From: Chinchilla lanigera | Lineage: Eukaryota; Chordata; Mammalia; Rodentia; Chinchillidae | DNA: 64,000 nt | Direction: 5' to 3' | Assembly (NCBI RefSeq): GCF_000276665.1 | Contig: NW_004955481.1 | Coordinates: 4,858,787 to 4,922,786 of the forward strand | In this document: positions 49,907-61,224 of the stretch, one piece after another | How the letters are laid out: each line of letters starts with the position of its first letter | Position numbering within the stretch: position 1 is the stretch's first letter | Notes under the pieces: model-generated | Told to the model about the DNA's origin: nothing | The model's database searches: none | What the model saw: the letters and a program-made list of their open reading frames with translations, nothing else | Made by a program: the position numbers and the translations under genes

Positions 49907-49953
<47 letters not shown>
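49757..49953 (+). mobile_element. B1 SINE with long A-tail
   Basis: CAGCCAGGCATGGTGGTACA to CTCAAAAGGAC and over 40 A. Confidence 0.93.
49910..49953 (+). repeat. Long poly-A tail of a B1
   Basis: More than 40 consecutive A at the end of the B1 at 49757, suggesting a young insertion. Confidence 0.9.
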
Positions 49954-49955
<2 letters not shown>

Positions 49956-50082
49956 AAGAAAACTACAGAAACAAAAAAAAATAAGAAATACAAAAAATAG
50001 CAAGATAGCAAATGTAAGTCCAATCGTATGAATAATTACACTAAATGTGAATGGACTAAACACTTCAATAAAGGGGGGGCAG

Positions 50083-50162
50083 TGCTGGAGGTGTAGCTCA
50101 GTGACAAAAGCACTTGTATACATAAGGGTCTGAGTTCCATCTCTAGCACTCCCCTGCCAAAA
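50083..50162 (+). mobile_element. ID-like SINE, diverged
   Basis: GCTGGAGGTGTAGCTCAGTG and CTGAGTTCCATCTCTAGCAC. Confidence 0.75.
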
Positions 50163-50392
50163 ACTAATTTTATATACACACATACCTGGAGATTTTAACA
50201 CATCATTCTCAAAGGCAGAACAACTAAATAAATTATAACACCATCAGCCAACTTGGTCCATCTCTTATTTATAGGACAGTCTACTCAACAACAGCAGAAT
50301 ATACATTCTTTTTTTCAAATATACAGAGTCTTCTCTAGGAAAGGTCAAATGCTAGATCAAAAAAGAAGTGCCAATAAATTTTGAGGGGGGGG

Positions 50393-50478
50393 GCTTTTGT
50401 TTTTGGTACCAGAAATCGAACTCATGACCTCAGGCTTGCCAGGCAAGCACTTATGTCACTGAGCTATATCCCTGGCCC
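50393..50478 (-). mobile_element. ID SINE
   Basis: TTTTGGTACCAGAAATCGAA to TATCCCTGGCCCC. Confidence 0.85.
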
Positions 50479-51347
50479 CTGAAGTTCCAATCAATTAAAA
50501 ATGATTGAAATCAAAGTATGTTTTTGGTCTACAACAGAAAAAATAAATTTTGGTATTCCTCAATATTAGTACATTAAACTACATATTTCTAAGAAACAGA
50601 CCAAAGAAGAAAGCCCAAGGAAATTTAGAAGATGTTTTGAGTTACTAAATATTAAGACATAATTTATCAAAATTTTTTGATACAGTTAAAGAAGTACTTA
50701 GAGGGAAAATTTATATTTTTAAACATCCACATAGGAATTATAGGCCTCAAATTAGTAATATATTAAGTTTCTACCTAAAGAAACTAAAATCTAAAACCCA
50801 AAGAAAGTGAAGGAAATAAAGAGAGAAACAAATCAAGAAAATGAAAGATGGTTCTTTGAAAAAAATTTTTTTAAAAAAACCTGTTAGCTAGTCTACTTGA
50901 GAAAAACTAAAAGCCAAATTAACAAAGTCAGTAATGAAAAAAGCATCACTACTAACCATACACAAAAGAATTAAGTGATAATTAAGAACAGTTGTATGCC
51001 AAGAAATCCAAAAACTAAAATGAGAAAAATTTCTAAGAATTATTAAAAATAATTCCACAGAATCAGAAAATCTGAATAAATCTATATCAGGAATTTAATC
51101 AGGAATTCAAAATATCCCCTCAAAAAACAGTCCATACTCAGATGGCTTCATTAGTGAATTATATCAAACACTTCAGAAAAATGAAGAGGGAGCACTTGAC
51201 AATGTTATCTTATGAAGCCAAAGTCAGACAATGACTTCACAAGAGAATAAATGAAGCTTCTACTCTATATCTCTCAAGAACACAGATGGAAAAATCCTCA
51301 AAAAATGAGAAGGTAAATAAATCCTGCAACATAAAAAAAACATACGA

Positions 51348-51540
51348 CAGTTTCTAACGTACGATGGCTCAACTTACGATTTTTGACTTTACAGGGACCT
51401 GAAAGCAGTAAGCTTTCATTGGCAACTGTACTATTACAGCTGCTGGGCTAGGTGTATTAAATGTATTTTTGACTTATACTGTCAACATATAATGGGTTTA
51501 TCAGGGCATAACCTCATTATAAATTGGGGAGCATCTGAAT
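51348..51540 (+). mobile_element. Tigger/pogo-like MITE inside L1
   Basis: CGATGGCTCAACTTACGATT at the left and AATGGGTTTATCAGGGCATA, then GGGGAGCATCTG at the right, resemble a Tigger/MER-type non-autonomous DNA transposon. The ends are roughly inverted (ACGATGG.. versus ..GGAGCATCTG region). It interrupts L1 ORF2. Family name uncertain. Confidence 0.55.
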
Positions 51541-52047
51541 ATATGACCAAACGGTGTTTATGCCAAGAATGCAAAGGGCTTAACATCTGAAAAATCAGTA
51601 TGCAATCATTACTAAAATAAGAACAAAAACCCTATTTATCTTAATAGAGCATTAGATAAATTTCAACACATGATTTAAAAAATTCAACAAAGTAGGAATA
51701 GAAGGAAATTTGTTCAATTTGATAAAGAGTACCTATTGAAAATATTGAACTAACATCTTACTTTAAAATGAACAATGAGGGTTTCCCCTAAGATTGGGAA
51801 TGAGGGAAAGGTGTGTGTTCTTGACATGTCTATTCAAATTTTACTGGAAGTTCTTGCCAGTGAAAAAATGAAAAAGAAAGGACTCACAGGTATCCAAACT
51901 AGAAAGGAAGTAATGATACAGGTTTTATTTGCAAATAACATTAAACTCCTACACAGAAAATCCAAAGGGAGGAACATACAAAAATACTAGAAACTAACAC
52001 AGTTTACTAAGGTTGCATGATACAAGATCAATATACAAAAATTAATT

Positions 52048-52240
52048 GTAAGAGGCATGGTGGTATACACCTATAATCCCAGCCACTAGGGAGGCTGAGG
52101 CAGGACTGCAAGTTCAAGGCTAGGCAACTTATGCCCTATCTCAAAAAAAAAAAAAAAAGATTGGGGCTGTAGCTCAGTGGGGTACAGTGCTTGCCTAGCG
52201 TATGAAAAGCCTTGGATTCAATTCCCTGTACCGAAGAATA
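52048..52240 (+). mobile_element. B1-ID dimer inside L1
   Basis: AGGCATGGTGGTATACACCT, A16 linker, then GGGGCTGTAGCTCAGTGGGG to CCTGTACC. The clearest B1-dID-like copy. Confidence 0.85.
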
Positions 52241-53165
52241 TATCAACTGTAATTCTATCTATTAGCAATCAACAATATGAAGATGAAACAAAGACAATAA
52301 TTCCATTCACAATAGAATAAAAAAATGTAATATTTTGGAATAACTAACAAATGACATAAAAGTCCTACTGTAGTATAACACAAACAAAAACATTGCTTAA
52401 ATAATCTAGAGCAGGTTTAAATAAACAGGATATTTCATATTCATGGTCAGAAAGCTCAATATTGTTAAGATGGCAATGTTTACCCAAAGTGATGTTATGA
52501 CTTAGTGGAACCCCTACTAAAATTGGAACCATCATACATAATGGGTGAGAATGTAAAAATTTCAAAGCCATTTTGGAAAACAGTTTGGCTAAATCTTTAA
52601 AAGTTAAACATAAACTTACATGACCCAGCAATTCTACTCTTAGATAGCTAGACAAGGGAAATGAAAATATATATCCACACAAAAACTTACATGTGAATAT
52701 TCACAGAAGTACTATTCATTATATATAAAAACTAGAGTCAAGTCCATTAACTAGTAAAGGCATAAACTATACTACACCTATACAACGGATCAAACTACTA
52801 CTTACCAACACATGGATAAACTCTGAAAGAGTTATGCTAAGTGAAAGAAGCCAGGTGCAAAAGGCCACATACGAATGACATCATTTAAAATGAAATTTTT
52901 ACAAAGGACAAGTATATAAAAACAGCATCTCAGTGGTTGCTCGGTGTGAGAAGTAGAAATTGTTAATGGGCAAGTTATGGAGATGATAAAATATTCTAAA
53001 ACTGGGTTGTAGTAATGGTTGCATGACACTATAAATTTACTAAAAGCCAATGGATTACATACATACTTAGTTACGATGGATGACTTTTATGGTACGTAAT
53101 AGATGCCTCAATAAAGCCGTTAAAACAAAAACCATTATCACAGACTACCAACTGTTTACAAAATT

Positions 53166-53240
53166 TTAGCTCAGTGGCACAGGTGCCTGCTTGGCAAGCA
53201 CAAGGTCCTGAGTTCAATTCCTGGTACCAAAAAAAATTTT
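53166..53240 (+). mobile_element. ID SINE, 5' truncated
   Basis: TTTAGCTCAGTGGCACAGGT to GGTACC and A-run, just after the L1 3' end. Confidence 0.85.
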
Positions 53241-53524
53241 TTTTTAGGCCTTACTCAATTCTCTAGTTCTCCCCTTATATTTAGTATTTTATATAGCCTG
53301 TTTGGTTATTCGAATAAATCACTCATTAAACAAAAGCAATTTCAGTTACTTATTCAAATACAATTGTTATTTCCCTCCTTTTGAATTTTAACATCAATGC
53401 TTTTATCTAATTCAAATTCATCTGGAAATTCCTATCATATGTGGAATGAGTTTATAACAGTGAAAAATATGGATCAATTTTTGGAATTACTCTTTTGTTC
53501 TAAGGTATACTAGTTCAAATCAGC

Positions 53525-53695
53525 TTTTTTTTCTTTTTCTTTTCTTTTTCTTTTTTTTAAAGACAGCATCTCACTATATAGTTCAGCCTGGCCTGGAACT
53601 CACTATGTAGCTCAGGCTAGCCTTAAACTTGCAGCAATCCTCCTGCTTCAGCCTCCAGGGCTGGGATTATAGGCATGAGTCACCCCACCCAGAAA
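53525..53695 (-). mobile_element. B1 SINE
   Basis: TTAAAGACAGCATCTCACTA to GAGTCACCCCACCCAG. Confidence 0.88.
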
Positions 53696-53729
53696 ACCAG
53701 TTTTTATCCAATAAGATAATTAACACTAG

Positions 53730-53812
53730 GGCTGGGGATGTGGCTCAATGGTATAGCATGTGCCTAGCATGTGTAAAACACTGGGTTCAATCTCAAGCAA
53801 TGCGGGTATTAA
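53730..53812 (+). mobile_element. ID-like SINE
   Basis: GGGCTGGGGATGTGGCTCAA, diverged; followed by (AT)n. Confidence 0.75.
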
Positions 53813-53824
53813 CCTTAGCACAAG

Positions 53825-53825
<1 letters not shown>

Positions 53826-53868
<43 letters not shown>
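53826..53868 (+). repeat. (AT)n microsatellite
   Basis: About 21 uninterrupted AT units after an ID-like SINE remnant; can form a cruciform and gives spurious Ile-Tyr open frames on both strands. Confidence 0.95.
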
Positions 53869-53870
<2 letters not shown>

Positions 53871-54344
53871 TTGCAGCTGAACACTAGCATTAGCCTAGAA
53901 CTGTCTCCCATCCCAGGACAATAAACACTGGTTTAAGTGATTTTCTATTTCTCTTTGTACTGCAATCAATTAATAGCTGGACTTAAACTGACTCAATATT
54001 ACATTTCTATACTAAATCTCACTTAGTCTTGGTAAATTTTTTAATGTAGAAAACTGTTCAATATGTTTATATTATTAAGAGTTTTCTCACTTATGTTCAA
54101 CTAGACTACTTTTAATTTTATGCACCAGCCTTAGCAGCCACCATCTGTTTTTCTTACATATGGAGACTTCAATATAGTTCACAGTGTATACTATGATATA
54201 GGTATTACAAGTTGAAAAATATCTGTAACCTCATCACATATTCTTGTGTTTCCTATTGTAACTTGTTCATTCAAAGTATCCAGTTGCATAGTGTTTCTAA
54301 ATTTTTGTAGGCTGGTTTCTAAATTTTTATTTAAAAAATAACAT

Positions 54345-54650
54345 TTCTTGCCTATCAATCGAGGAATGGATAAAAAAGATGTGGTCTTTTTATACAATAG
54401 GATACTACTCAGCCATAAAGAAGCAGAAACTGGAGACTTTTAGAGGTAATGGATGCAACCTGAAATCATACTCACAAGTGAAATAAACCAGATACATGTG
54501 TAAACACTGTATTGTCTCCCTAGCGTGAGAAGCTGAAAGAGTAAATAAGATCCAAAATGTACAACAGATATTGAAAAACCAGAAGAAATTTCAAAAGGAA
54601 AGAGAAACTGGGATGGGAGAATGGAGAAAAGAAGGGAAAAGCAAAAAAAA
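54345..54650 (+). mobile_element. L1 3' UTR fragment
   Basis: CAATCGAGGAATGGATAAAA, AGGATACTACTCAGCCATAA and the following ATGGATGCAACCTG-like text are typical of the L1 3' region. It has no reading frame. An (AT)n tract follows at 54655-54675. Confidence 0.8.
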
Positions 54651-55585
54651 TTATTTATATATATATATATATATGATAGTTAAGATAGTTATACTACTAA
54701 TTTCTCTTAGTTCATTGAAAAGACAGGTTTGTGCTAATATTGTTTGGACAATTAAATGACAATATCCTGTACTCTGAATAACATTTAAAGATAATAACAT
54801 GCAATGTATTAATCACTGTTACCCTCCTATTATTTTGTTTTGAAATTCTGAGGGGTTTTTTCTCTCTCTAAAATATAAAAAATAACATTTCTGTAGTTTT
54901 CATCTGAATTTTGTCTACCTTATTACTGTTTTTTTCTTAGGTCCTTTTGAGATGAACTATTCTATAAATCTTTTTTCCTTGTTGAAACAGGCATAGAAGA
55001 ACTGAACAAAGTTTTAACTGCCAATCTTATTAGTTGGATGATTAGTGGTTAAGAGTTTTCATGTCTTTCAAATAGTAAATTTTTATACTACTGTATTTAT
55101 TTCCCCTTTCTGTCTTATTGAAACCTGCTAGGTGTTGCTGCAGATTCCCAGTCTTGTTGCATTATAATCTGAAGATGCTGTATGTAAAATTTAGGTTGAA
55201 TGTGTTTACTAAAAATTGTGTGTATTTCAATTTGTGCATTTCAGACAAAGCACATTTGCCTATTTCCATTTCATTCTCCTCCACATTACTACATTACTGA
55301 GGGCAATTAATTTTTGACTTATTTGAATGGGAATTCTCACAGCGAGACAGATACTGTTTCCCACTTGCTGAGTGTTCTAATATACAGCTCTTGTATTTAA
55401 CAGCTTTTCTCTGTTTTCCTATTATCTGGAACATATCTGCTGGCAAATAAGCACACTGTATATGACATATTCTAATCTCACAAAAGAACTTTTAAGTATT
55501 TTAAGTATTTTTATTACACATGAATTGAAAATAATTCTAAGATGGTACTATAAAGGAAAACTTTTTTATATAAAAAGAAGCACAC

Positions 55586-55645
55586 ACTGGCAAGCTTGAG
55601 GCCCTGAGTTTGATTCCTGGTACAAAAAAAAAAAAAAAAAAAGAA
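55586..55645 (+). mobile_element. ID SINE, 5' truncated
   Basis: CTGGCAAGCTTGAGGCCCTG to CCTGGTAC and A-tail. Confidence 0.8.
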
Positions 55646-55649
55646 AAAG

Positions 55650-58560
55650 TATACTAACAAAATTTGAAAAGTTCTAAGTATTAAAAAAATTGTAAAAACT
55701 AAGAAAAAAAAACCAATGTCGTTGGGGTATGTTTTCAACAAAGTAGGTACAGTGAGGTGTATAATCATTATTCTATATATTTTGTGCTAGATCTTTCGAC
55801 TGTAATATGGATGCTTTAGGTGCAGTATAGGTTTTTAGAAAACATTTTTTGAAACATGCAGTAGCAAATAATGTAATTTATGCCTGACTTTTAATTACGG
55901 TAAACAGAGCAATAAAAGAATGTAAATAAATCACCCACGATAGGAATGCTGCAAATAACAATTTGTTTCTGTGTTGGTATTCTGACATAGGGCTGCAGTC
56001 CTACTAGAACACTGAAGCCTGCTGGCAGGATGCAGGCAGCAGAATGGCTCTGAATGAGTAAGGTGATCACAGCTAACAGTATCTACTCCAGATTCACCTG
56101 GGCAAGTAGGGGCAGGCACAGAGCTGCTAGCGAGAGTTACCAAGGGCATTCTTCTGTGGTCAACCTATGGGTCAGTCATCAGTCTTCTTTCTAGCTTGTT
56201 TAAAAAGGGATGCGGGTCAGATATGGCTGCTCAAACCTCAAACGTTAGTTTTCCCCAAATCCACTTTTTTAAAAGCCAGCAAATGACATCTGCAAACCTT
56301 TGAGGAATATATTTTCTGCCATTTGAAAAGTCAGTTATCTGGGGGAAGGAGATGAAAACATCATTCCAGGCTTATATTTGAAGCATACCAGCCTTTGAAT
56401 CAGACGCAGATTAACAGAATTACAAACTATAAAATCTCAGGTGAAGAGGGATACATTTGCCTCAGCTACAGCTCATTAGCCATAGAAGAGAAGCCACCTG
56501 TTATACACCATAGCTAAAATTTCAGGTGTATATTACACGGTAAGATTTTAAATCCTCCTTTGGGATACAAATTTAAAAGACAGCTTAGATGAAAGGAGGT
56601 ACCTGTTTTTTTTTTTTCCTTCAGGTTGAACAAAGGTGAAGATTCAAGGTAAGAACCAGAGACAGTCTTGTAGACTGTAGTTGAATACAGAAAAAAGTGT
56701 TCTGTGGTCTCCTGGCATCTTATTGAGGAATTGAACACTTAACAGAAAACCACCTGAAGAATGGAAAGCTACTAGGTAAAGCAAAACTAAAAATGGAATT
56801 CAATGACACAACAGTTTTAGTATTGGAAGTTTGGGGAAGGCAACCACAGGAAGGCCATAAATAGATTTAGAAATAGGACAGCAGGTTTATTCTCAGTCTC
56901 TTTGTTTTATTACTTATATCCAAAATACTATGGGGAGGCTTTTCCTGAATCTAGGAGGTTTCACGTAAAATTATTTCAAGCTATTAACTCCCCAGCCCCT
57001 TACAAAGTAACTATGTACACGTTATTCCATATGGATCCTGATTTGCAAATCTCCCGAGAGCCTTGCTCTTCGCTTGTTGTCAGTTTTACCTCCGAAGAAT
57101 GAATTCACCATCAGATTGATGAGAACAAGAAATGCCATGGGTGCTTTCCCCAAAAAAGTGTATGTGGAAACTTCCATTTTCAACATCCAGTAAAAATAAC
57201 TAAAAACCGGCCCCTTTTTTCCATTGACTGACCCTACTTTGATAAAGTAAAAATTATTTATATATAGTAATTTTTATCAGGTCACAAATCCCCAGGAGAA
57301 ACAAACTAGAATGTGAGAAACTGCCAAGATCTAATTGAGAGAGACGCTAGAAAAGCAGCTTTACACACATTCTAAGACTGTACCTAAAAAACCCCTGCTA
57401 GTATATTTAGAGAATATACTAGTTTTAGTGAACAATGTAATAAAGCAAATATCAGGCAAGAAACATATTCATCACCAGACAAATTGCCAACAAGCAGCTT
57501 TTTCAAGTTGAAAAGAAACTCTGAAGTGTTTCATTTATTAAACGGCAACTACAACCACTAAGAGAAAGAGTGCACACAAAATGATAACCGTATGAGCCAA
57601 AAAATTAACAAGTGGTCACAGTAAATTTTTCAAAAATTTTTATCAATCTTGAAAAGCTATTGCTCTTGGAGCCTTTGCCTAAATCTTTTACACTTTCAAA
57701 TTACAAGTTTTAATCAGGTCTTAAGCTACAGGGAATATATCTGCTAAGTTTAAGGAGATGTTAAGATTTTTGCTTGTTTTCAAAGGTATTTATCAGAACT
57801 CAGTTTCAAAAGTTCATCTTTGACACAGTAATGTTCTACCACTGTAATAACCCGATAAAATTTAAACTATAGCGTATTTCCAAATTCATATCTTGTCTAC
57901 AAATAAAAATTCATTATCTTGTCTACAAAAAAAACTCAATGTAATCTCTAAGGCTTTAAACATGTAACTTGAAACAGCTCTTCGTGTGTTCTACATGTAT
58001 ATATGGCTGAATACAAACAACTTACAAATAGAAAATTTCATACCGCAAAAGCTTCAAGGTTTACTAAACATGGTAGCAACTAATCTTAGAAATCAAGTTA
58101 AAATCTGACAGTAAAAAGTCATGCAATGTATAATCTCAGGTGTAATTGGTTACTGTCTTCCTGTTATACTTCCAGAGAGCAGTAATATAGCCCTCATTCT
58201 TCTTACTTTCAGGGGACATTTTAAACTATTACAAACTTGCAAGAAACAGCAGGAATCACATATAACACAATAAAACTTCACTCCACTTCACCATGCTTAA
58301 ACTTTGTTCCCTATCTTTTTCCTCAGAGCGATGGGGACAGGGATAAAAAAGGGATCAGTATTATCAAAAGGTTGAGAAACTGCAGTTGCTCTTCAAGATG
58401 CTGTGATTTGCTTATAAAGCAGGGAGGAAAACCAGAAGAGCCACCAGCAAAATATTTATTCTTTCTAGAAACTTTTTACTGTGCACCTACAAACAGGCTA
58501 GTCAGGCCAGACACTACATGACACAAAGAAAAGTAAGACAAACTGATGCTCTTAAGAAGA
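55650..58560. other. 2.9-kb SINE-free intron 1 tract
   Basis: The longest stretch without SINEs in intron 1. Positions 55960-56460 and 57400-57800 are balanced and free of simple repeats. Small open frames exist but lack motifs or splice context. Confidence 0.45.
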
Positions 58561-58565
58561 CTTTT

Positions 58566-58722
58566 GCTGGGTGTGGTGGCCCACGCCTGTAATTCCAGCA
58601 CCCAGGAGGCTGAGGCAGGAGGACTGCTGTGAGTTCAAGGCCTGGGCTACACTGTGAGTTCAACGCCAACCTGAACAGCCTAACAAGATATACTTTCTCA
58701 AAAAAAACAAAACCAAAACACC
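58566..58722 (+). mobile_element. B1 SINE
   Basis: TGCTGGGTGTGGTGGCCCAC to ACTTTCTCAAAAAAAAC. Confidence 0.9.
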
Positions 58723-59159
58723 CCTCCCACCAAGAGACAAATTTAAATACAAAGACATCAATAAAAATTAAATGATAAATATACTATGTAAACATGAAGC
58801 CTAAGGCTGAAATGCTTATATCAATATCAGATAAAATAATTTCAAGATAAAATTTATATAGGTATTTTATATACCTGAAAGGGCAACTCATCAGGAACAT
58901 ATACTAATCATAGATGAATGTGTCCTAGAATATCTAGCCAATGCAGTAGAAAAAATAAGTAAGTATAGGTATACAGACTGGAGAGGAAGAAGTTAAAATG
59001 TCCTCACTGACAGGTGACATGATCATGCATGTGGTAAATCCTAAGGAACTTACAAAAAAGCTATTAAAACAAAGAAAAAAATGTAGTAAAATTCCAAGAG
59101 ATAAGATTAACTTATAAAATTCAATTATATTTTGATATACTGGCCAGGAACAATCAGAA

Positions 59160-59237
59160 CAGTTGTAGCAAACCTATGGTACACCTGCCACAGTATGCTG
59201 TTGATCATTCAAAGCTCTAAAAGGTTTGCCATCACTG
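59160..59237. mobile_element. hAT-type miniature DNA transposon (78 bp)
   Basis: Terminal inverted repeats of 16 bp, CAGTTGTAGCAAACCT at the left and the complement of CAGTGATGGCAAACCT at the right, match at 13 of 16 positions. The flanks form an 8-bp target duplication, AATCAGAA (59152-59159) and AATGAGAA (59238-59245), with one mismatch. An 8-bp duplication and CAG...CTG ends with GGCAAACC-like repeats are hallmarks of the hAT superfamily. It sits inside the L1 ORF2 sequence at 58740-61215, so it moved after that L1 inserted. Too short to code for a transposase. Confidence 0.8.
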
Positions 59238-59378
59238 AATGAGAAGATAAAAATTTTAAAACTCCATTTATAACAAAAAGGATAAATACACTAAAGAATA
59301 AATTTAATGGAACATATGGGATCTGATACTGAGAACTGCAAGAGAATCAAGATACAAGCAAAATAAAGAGAAATATAC

Positions 59379-59405
59379 AGTGCTCACTTTGACAGCACAT
59401 ATACA
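59379..59405 (+). pseudogene. RNU6: 3'-truncated tailless U6 snRNA retropseudogene
   Basis: The 27-bp insert contains GTGCTCACTTTGACAGCACA, followed by TATAC. It matches the first 25 bases of U6 snRNA with about four changes, mostly C-to-T/G-to-A. It is bounded by an exact 14-bp direct repeat, AAAGAGAAATATAC, at 59365-59378 and 59406-59419. It interrupts an old L1 ORF2 sequence that resumes after the insert. There is no promoter, no remaining U6 body and no added poly-A, which fits the described class of tailless retropseudogenes. It is not a functional snRNA. Confidence 0.85.
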
Positions 59406-60442
59406 AAAGAGAAATATACCATGCTCATGGATTAATGTTACAGCTTCAAAAACTTAATACTGTTGAAATGGCTAACCCCACCAAACTGTCTTCAGATTCA
59501 ATGCAATTCAGTCAAAACACTACAGGCTATTTTGAAGACATCAAGAACTGATTTTACAATTTATATGGAAATGCAAAGGACCTAGAATAAGCAAAGCCAT
59601 TTTGAAGGACATGTTGAAGGACAAGCCTTGTTATACAGAGACAGAAGTCAAGACTGTACAGTATTGATATAATTAAAGACATGCAGGCCATTTTATAGAA
59701 AAGTACAAAAATAGACCCACATGTATATGTCAACAAATTTTCAACAAAGGGCTAAAATAATTCAATGAAGAAAAGATTTTTTTTTTAAACCAAAGGTACC
59801 AGGCTAATGGGATATTCACAAGGAGAAAAATGAGTTATGATACTTCCCTTTCATTATACACAAAGTTGACCTATATGTAAGAGCCAGAACTACTGAACTT
59901 TTAGAAAAAACAAAAGCAGAGAAAATTTTTGCGGCTTTGGTTTAAATAAAGACTTCTTAGGTAGGACCTAAAGAAGCATAAGGTATGAAAGAAAAGAAAT
60001 TGATAAAATAAACCTCATAAAATTAAAATCTTTTGCTCTTCCAAAGATACTGTTAAGAAAATGAAAAGGCAAGCCACTAAATGGGAGACAATAGTTTAAA
60101 ACACTTAACTGAAAAGTGGATTATATCAGAATAACTAATAATTAAAAATGGGCAACAAAAGATTTGCATACTTTATAAAAGACATGCAGATAGCCCATAA
60201 ATTCACAAAAAGAGACTCAACATCACTAGTTTGAGAAATGCAAATTAAAACCATAGTAAGATTGTACTACATATCCATTACAATGGCTAAGGTTAAAGAC
60301 TGACATATTAGTGCTACTCACACTAGATTGTAATTATTTCCTATTCCAACAAAACAACAGTTCATGGAAAAGGAAAAATGGTAGAAATAGTAAGTGATAG
60401 TGAAGATACTTGATAGAAATAATAAGTGATAGAAGATGTGGA

Positions 60443-60580
60443 ACCTTTGTTTGTAACTCTGTATTGTCTGTACTGTTCTTTTGCTATTTTGTAAAAGGTT
60501 GTCTGTCTGTTAATGTTTTCCTCCTTTTATTTTTAAAATAAAAAAAAAAAGAACATCACAAATGTCAAAAAAAAAAAAAA
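60443..60580 (+). pseudogene. 5'-truncated retrocopy of an unidentified mRNA 3' UTR
   Basis: A 138-bp insert ends in two A-runs (60540-60550 and 60566-60580) and is flanked by a perfect 12-bp duplication AGAAGATGTGGA at 60431-60442 and 60581-60592. The flanking bases are L1 ORF2, so this is a nested L1-mediated insertion. The T-rich, GTCTGT-containing body and an AAAATAAAA signal look like an mRNA 3' end. I cannot name the source gene. Confidence 0.75.
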
Positions 60581-61224
60581 AGAAGATGTGGAGCAATTTG
60601 AGCTCATATGAATGTAAAATGTGCAGATGGTTTGGAAACCAGTATGGCAATCTTATGAAGTGAACCATATACTTACCATGTGATCTAGCAACTCTACCCA
60701 AGAGCAATGAAAATATGTATCTGTATAAAAACTTGTATACAAACATTCACAGCAGCATGATTCAGAAGATCCAAAATTTCAGCACAATCCAGATGTCTAA
60801 CAAATGATGAATAAATTTTAGTATATTATAGAATATAGCTCAATACAAATGAATATTAATAAAAAAAGACTCTAAAAACACTATCCTAAGTAAAAGAAGT
60901 CAAACTGAAGCTATGAACTATATGATTCCATGTATTTGAAAGGCAAATAAGTGTCAAGAAAACAACTTTTCTAGAAAAGATACAATTATAATGACAAAAA
61001 GTACATCAATGGTTGTCTAGGCTTGCCAGTGGAGAAAATAGCTGGAGAGGAGTAGGAAGAAACTTTTCAGGGTGAGACACTCATTATACCTCTTGGCATA
61101 ATGTGATTCCACAACTGTCTATAATTACCAAAATTAGCCAACCTGTACACTTAAAATGGGTGTATTTTATTGAATATAAATAAAATATTAATTAAAAAAA
61201 GAGAAAAATAAAAAGCATTCCACT

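Larger units (their letters stand above)
47200..53130 (+). mobile_element. Long decayed L1 (5' part to 3' UTR), interrupted by SINEs
   Basis: Left to right there are L1 5'-like sequence (47200-48000), an ORF1-like region (48060-49400, including the AAATATTTGAAGAAATAATG motif and the GAATTTGTTGCCAGGAGACT segment), ORF2-like sequence (50550-52400, including GATGGCTTCATTAGTGAATT) and a 3' UTR ending near 53130. The order is right for one element, but several L1s side by side cannot be excluded. B1 and ID elements at 47310, 48430, 49068, 49598, 49757, 50083, 50393 and 52050 break it up. Frames are destroyed throughout, so it is immobile. Confidence 0.7.
58740..61215 (+). mobile_element. L1, ORF2 3' half and 3' UTR (old, decayed)
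   Basis: The segment with CATGCTCATGGATTAATG, the CCACCAAACTGTC-like motif and TTTATATGGAAATGCAAAGG is the C-terminal ORF2 region of L1. Further on, the CAGCACAATCCAGATGTCTAAC region and the A-rich end near 61195-61215 are the 3' UTR and tail. The frame is destroyed by many indels. Three later insertions interrupt it at 59160, 59379 and 60443. Confidence 0.85.

Noticed and set aside
49869..50201. 110-codon frame with poly-Phe
   Set aside because: Translation of the long B1 A-tail.
53629..53911. Frames with Ile-Tyr repeats on both strands
   Set aside because: Artefact of the (AT)n microsatellite and an antisense B1.
59379..59405. Functional U6 gene
   Set aside because: Only 25 bases of U6 remain and no promoter or terminator is present.
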